This document shows positions 60,647-64,000 of a DNA stretch of 64,000 bases, piece after piece (the stretch's first letter is position 1; each line of letters opens with the position of its first letter). The DNA comes from Bacteroidaceae bacterium (GTDB lineage Bacteria; Bacteroidota; Bacteroidia; Bacteroidales; Bacteroidaceae). The notes under the pieces are model-generated. The model saw nothing but the letters and a program-made list of their open reading frames with translations. It had not been told where the DNA came from and searched no databases. A program made the position numbers and the translations under genes. The DNA is taken from NCBI GenBank assembly GCA_017617335.1, contig JAFZWK010000040.1, positions 1-64,000 of the forward strand. Direction: 5' to 3'.

Positions 60647-61998
60647 GTTCCGAAAAGCAATACATAGATCTCTTTGCTGAGTGCAGAAGCCTTATCGACG
60701 AGCACTCTGCCCCCGTGATGAATGCGTTGCGCGAGGATGCCTTCGTGGCGTTTCAGACGCTGGGGTTCCCCTCTCGCAAGATAGAGCGCTATAAGTATAC
60801 CGACGTGGTCGCTGCCTTCGCTCCTGACTATGGTGTCAATCTCAAGCGAATCGACTTCCGCGTAAATCCGTACGAGGTTTTCCGTTGTGGCGTTCCCAAT
60901 CTGAGCACCTCGTTGTATTTCATGGTGAATGACCAGTTTGCCGACAAGGCGGTGACTCGTCCCTCGATGCCTGATGGCGTGGTGATAGACTCGCTATGCA
61001 AGGTGGCAAGGGAGCGGCCAGAGCTTATAAATAAATATTATGGTACGCTCGCACGCGCGAGAAAGGACGCCATCAATGCCATCAACACCATGCTGGTGCA
61101 GGATGGACTCTTCATCTATGTGCCCAAAGGCGTCGTCGTGGACCGCACGATACAGGTCGTGAATGTCCTGCGTGCTGATATGGACCTGATGGTGAACCGT
61201 CGTGTTCTGGTTGTGCTGGAGGAAGGTGCCCAGGCCAAAATCCTCTTCTGCGACCACTCGATGGATGACCATGAGTTCCTGACAACCCAGGTGAGTGAAG
61301 TCTATGTGGGCGAGAATGCCCATTTGGAGCTCTATGAACTGGAGGAGACTCATGTCCGTAGCAAGCGCTTTGCAAACATGTACGTTGATGAGTCGCGGAA
61401 TGCCTCGGCTACGATTGATTCCATCACACTCAACAACGGGTTGACACGCAATCGGACTGACGTTTCCCTTAGTGGCGAGTATTCGGAAATCAACATGTAT
61501 GGGTGTGTGGTGGCAGACAAGGAGCAGCACGTAGACAACAACACGCTGATTGACCATAAGGTGTCGAACTGTCAGAGTAACGAGCTCTACAAGTATGTGC
61601 TTGACGATAAGGCTGTAGGAGCTTTTGCGGGCAGAGTACTGGTGCGCGAGGGTGCCCAGAAGACTGTATCACAGGAGACAAATGCCAATCTGTGTGCCAC
61701 TAAGACGGCTTGCATGTACAGCCAGCCCATGCTGGAGATATATGCCGATGACGTGAAGTGCAGTCACGGCAGTACGGTTGGCCAGCTCAATGATGCAGCC
61801 CTTTTCTATATGCGTCAGCGCGGTATCCCAGAAGAGGAGGCACGCCTGTTGCTGAAATTCGCCTTCGTGGGTGAAGTGCTGGACAGCATCAAACTTGACG
61901 CTTTGCGCAACCGTCTTCATTTCTTGGTGGAGCAACGCTTCCGTGGCGAGTTGGGGAAGTGCTCGGGTTGTGGTCCTAATGCCTGTTCAACCCGTTAA
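60643..61998 (+). CDS. sufD: Fe-S cluster assembly protein SufD
   Basis: A 451-residue partner of SufB with the same beta-helix core (VLEEGAQAKILFCDHSMDD, then NLCATKTACMYSQPMLEIYAD with the metal-ligand His of KCSHGSTVGQ). It starts with GTG at 60643, overlapping sufC. The C-terminus GKCSGCGPNACSTR carries three additional cysteines close to each other, which is noteworthy in a SufD. Confidence 0.94.
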   Translation: MSSEKQYIDLFAECRSLIDEHSAPVMNALREDAFVAFQTLGFPSRKIERYKYTDVVAAFAPDYGVNLKRIDFRVNPYEVFRCGVPNLSTSLYFMVNDQFADKAVTRPSMPDGVVIDSLCKVARERPELINKYYGTLARARKDAINAINTMLVQDGLFIYVPKGVVVDRTIQVVNVLRADMDLMVNRRVLVVLEEGAQAKILFCDHSMDDHEFLTTQVSEVYVGENAHLELYELEETHVRSKRFANMYVDESRNASATIDSITLNNGLTRNRTDVSLSGEYSEINMYGCVVADKEQHVDNNTLIDHKVSNCQSNELYKYVLDDKAVGAFAGRVLVREGAQKTVSQETNANLCATKTACMYSQPMLEIYADDVKCSHGSTVGQLNDAALFYMRQRGIPEEEARLLLKFAFVGEVLDSIKLDALRNRLHFLVEQRFRGELGKCSGCGPNACSTR

Positions 61999-61999
61999 A

Positions 62000-63310
62000 A
62001 TGCAGAAAAGTATGGGAATAGAGTCAGAAAACATTCCGTTGCCATTCCGACAGGGACAAGGCGAGGGTACCATCCGAGAGGATTTTCCTATCTTGGGTAA
62101 AAACATCTATAAGAAATATCCTCTTGTCTACTTGGACAACGCAGCCACTACCCAGAAACCCCGTTGTGTGGTGGACGCCATGACGGACGAGTACTACAAC
62201 GAGAACGCGAATGTGCATAGAGGCGTACATTTCCTTTCCCAACAGGCGACTGATTTGTACGAGGCTTCCCGCGAGAAAGTACGTGAATTCCTGAATGCCC
62301 GCTCGACACGGGAAATCGTCTTCACTCGCGGCACTACGGAAAGCATCAATCTGGTTGCCAGTTGTTATGGCGAAGCTTTTATGCATGAGGGGGATGAGGT
62401 CATCGTTAGCGAGATGGAGCACCACAGCAATATTGTCTCATGGCAACTGCTTCAAGCTCGCAAGGGAATCCGTTTGCGCGTGATTCCCATCACGGATGAG
62501 GGTGAACTCCGACTGGACGTATACGAGAAACTTTTCTCGGAGAAGACTCGCATCGTCTCTATTACTCATGTCAGCAATGTGTTGGGAACGGTGAATCCCA
62601 TGAAAGAGATTGTCCGTATCGCTCACGAGCATAATGTCCCTGTACTGGTTGACGGAGCTCAGAGCGCACCTCACTTTGCTGTGGATGTGCAGGATCTCGA
62701 TTGCGATTTCTTTGCTTTCAGCGGGCATAAGATTTATGGTCCGACGGGCATAGGAGTGTTGTATGGCAAGGAGGCTTGGCTTGACAGGATTCCTCCTTAC
62801 ATGGGAGGTGGCGAGATGATTCAAAACGTCTCTTTCGAGAAGACCACCTTCAACGAATTGCCTTACAAGTTCGAGGCTGGCACTCCAGATTATGTGGCAG
62901 CGACAGGTTTGACGAAAGCCTTGGATTATGTCCTTTCGATTGGTATGGACACCATTGAGGCATACGAGCAGGACTTGACTCAATATGCTATTCGTCGCTT
63001 GAGCGAGATAGAAGGCATGCATATCTTTGGCCCTCGAGAGACTCATGATGCTGTCGTTTCCTTCCTTGTTCATCAGCCTGGCATTCCCGAGAAAGACACG
63101 GCCTTTAAACACTATATCCATCACTTGGATATGGGAACCTTGCTGGACAGATTGGGTATAGCCGTTCGAACAGGTCATCATTGCGCGGAACCCTTGATGC
63201 ATCGTTTGGGAATTGAAGGTACAGTACGTGTCAGCTTCGCACTTTATAATACCCGTGAAGAGGTGGATACCTTGGTGGCTGCCATCGATCGGGTGAGAAA
63301 GATGTTCTAA
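62000..63310 (+). CDS. sufS: Cysteine desulfurase SufS
   Basis: A 436-residue PLP enzyme that releases sulfur from cysteine for the Suf complex. PLP-bound Lys244 in FSGHKIYGP, active-site Cys395 in RTGHHCAEP, and [11 protein letters not shown] near the N-terminus. The start at 62000 (MQKSMG), one base after the sufD stop codon, replaces a longer frame overlapping sufD. The N-terminal 25 residues are an extension over E. coli SufS. No SufE or SufU gene follows. Confidence 0.95.
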   Translation: MQKSMGIESENIPLPFRQGQGEGTIREDFPILGKNIYKKYPLVYLDNAATTQKPRCVVDAMTDEYYNENANVHRGVHFLSQQATDLYEASREKVREFLNARSTREIVFTRGTTESINLVASCYGEAFMHEGDEVIVSEMEHHSNIVSWQLLQARKGIRLRVIPITDEGELRLDVYEKLFSEKTRIVSITHVSNVLGTVNPMKEIVRIAHEHNVPVLVDGAQSAPHFAVDVQDLDCDFFAFSGHKIYGPTGIGVLYGKEAWLDRIPPYMGGGEMIQNVSFEKTTFNELPYKFEAGTPDYVAATGLTKALDYVLSIGMDTIEAYEQDLTQYAIRRLSEIEGMHIFGPRETHDAVVSFLVHQPGIPEKDTAFKHYIHHLDMGTLLDRLGIAVRTGHHCAEPLMHRLGIEGTVRVSFALYNTREEVDTLVAAIDRVRKMF

Positions 63311-63311
63311 G

Positions 63312-63917
63312 ATGCTTGAACCCTACTATCATTCTGGAGTCATTGAGGCCGGTTGCGATGAGGCGGGTCGTGGATGTTTGGCGGGGCCTGTCTATGCGGC
63401 GGCTGTGATCATGCCACCAGATTTCTCGAATGACATCTTGAATGATTCCAAGCAGTTGACGGAAAAGAAGCGCTACCAGCTTCGTGAGGTTATTGAGCGA
63501 GAGGCGTTAGCTTGGGCGGTAGGCGTTGTGGATAATCATGAGATTGATGAGATTAACATCCTTCGCGCCAGCATCCTGGCAATGCATCGTGCCTTGGATC
63601 AACTGAAAGTCCGACCTGAAGAGGTTATCGTGGATGGCAATCGATTCTATAAGTACCAAGAGTTACCTTACACGACGATTGTAAAGGGAGACGGGAAATA
63701 TATGAGTATCGCTGCGGCCAGTATCTTGGCAAAGACTTATCGTGATGACTTCATGCAGAAGATACATAAGGAATATCCCATGTATCATTGGGACAAGAAC
63801 AAGGGCTATCCTGCCAAGGCGCATCGCGACGCAATACGTCAATACGGAACAACTCCCTATCACCGCATGACCTACAACCTGTTGGGCGATTCCCTGCAAC
63901 TGGAATTCGATTTCTAA
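63312..63917 (+). CDS. rnhB: Ribonuclease HII
   Basis: A 201-residue cytoplasmic nuclease that removes ribonucleotides from DNA. The acidic active site is seen in [13 protein letters not shown] (Asp16-Glu17), VDG and [14 protein letters not shown]. The gene starts one base after the sufS stop, so it is transcribed with the suf genes. Confidence 0.95.
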   Translation: MLEPYYHSGVIEAGCDEAGRGCLAGPVYAAAVIMPPDFSNDILNDSKQLTEKKRYQLREVIEREALAWAVGVVDNHEIDEINILRASILAMHRALDQLKVRPEEVIVDGNRFYKYQELPYTTIVKGDGKYMSIAAASILAKTYRDDFMQKIHKEYPMYHWDKNKGYPAKAHRDAIRQYGTTPYHRMTYNLLGDSLQLEFDF

Positions 63918-63921
63918 CTTT

Positions 63922-64000
63922 TTATTCTCCGAAGATAGTCTTGCACGATAACTGGGCAGCTTCAGCATTGGGCAAGCATTCCAGATAATAAAAGGGTGTT
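63922..64000 (-). CDS. 3' end of an unidentified gene, cut by the window edge
   Basis: On the minus strand a frame enters from beyond 64000 and ends at a stop at 63922-63924, encoding 25 residues (TPFYYLECLPNAEAAQLSCK then TIFGE). It converges with rnhB. The gap of 4 bases and a protein-like sequence support a real gene, but it is too short to identify. Confidence 0.45.
   Translation of the reverse strand, partial: TPFYYLECLPNAEAAQLSCKTIFGE

Overview
The window looks like chromosome of a Bacteroidales bacterium, most likely Prevotella or a close relative. Evidence: Bacteroidetes promoters (TAnnTTTG, often with TTTG or TTG about 18-21 bases upstream), SPI and SPII signal peptides typical of the group, a BspA-type surface protein, GH92/GH76 mannan enzymes, a FAS1-domain lipoprotein, and nusA-infB and sufBCDS clusters. 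The species call is an inference; no rRNA is present.

Layout. 1-4100: tail of an unknown gene, a secreted GH3 glucosidase with a zinc-ribbon membrane protein, and a lipoprotein. 4100-5730: a TonB-C-domain protein, a chimeric reading frame holding the 3' end of a broken ECF sigma factor gene, and the membrane protein that normally follows such a gene. 6000-11600: RND efflux genes without an outer-membrane channel gene, followed by a GH30 hydrolase. 11700-16300: POT peptide transporter, NhaC antiporter, O-acetylhomoserine sulfhydrylase. 16300-18800: a 53-residue peptide gene and a BspA-like leucine-rich protein. 19250-24360 (minus strand): one operon of secreted calpain-like protease, Bcp peroxiredoxin, GpsA, GlpT-like transporter and FNT-family channel. 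24490-28370: ABC exporter, SGNH esterase, greA (with a terminator-like leader hairpin) and a HIT protein. 28430-33150: LRR lipoprotein, AT-rich element, HU-like protein, mannose-1-phosphate guanylyltransferase, and a thioredoxin-fold lipoprotein lacking CxxC. 33340-35620: PNPase.

35740-49330 is a glycan-degradation region: GH92-GH76 on +, a second GH92 on -, then a + operon with an unclassified barrel hydrolase, a GH99/WbsX-like hydrolase with a CBM9-like domain, a PD40 propeller protein and an Amidase_3 amidase, and finally a convergent FAS1 lipoprotein. No SusC/SusD pair is present. Mannose-containing glycan is the likely substrate. 49700-64000 is mostly housekeeping: two identical tRNA-Asn genes, a PfkB kinase, S41 protease, a 41-residue membrane peptide, rimP-nusA-infB-cvpA, sufBCDS, rnhB and the end of a minus-strand gene.

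The most unusual feature is a family of intergenic arrays built on CAACGTGTTG, found at six places. In RNA the motif pairs with a second copy of itself through two central G.U wobbles. Array orientation follows the upstream gene in the clear cases, and two arrays contain terminator-like hairpins. Two arrays also share a 103-base near-identical sequence in opposite orientations about 20 kb apart.
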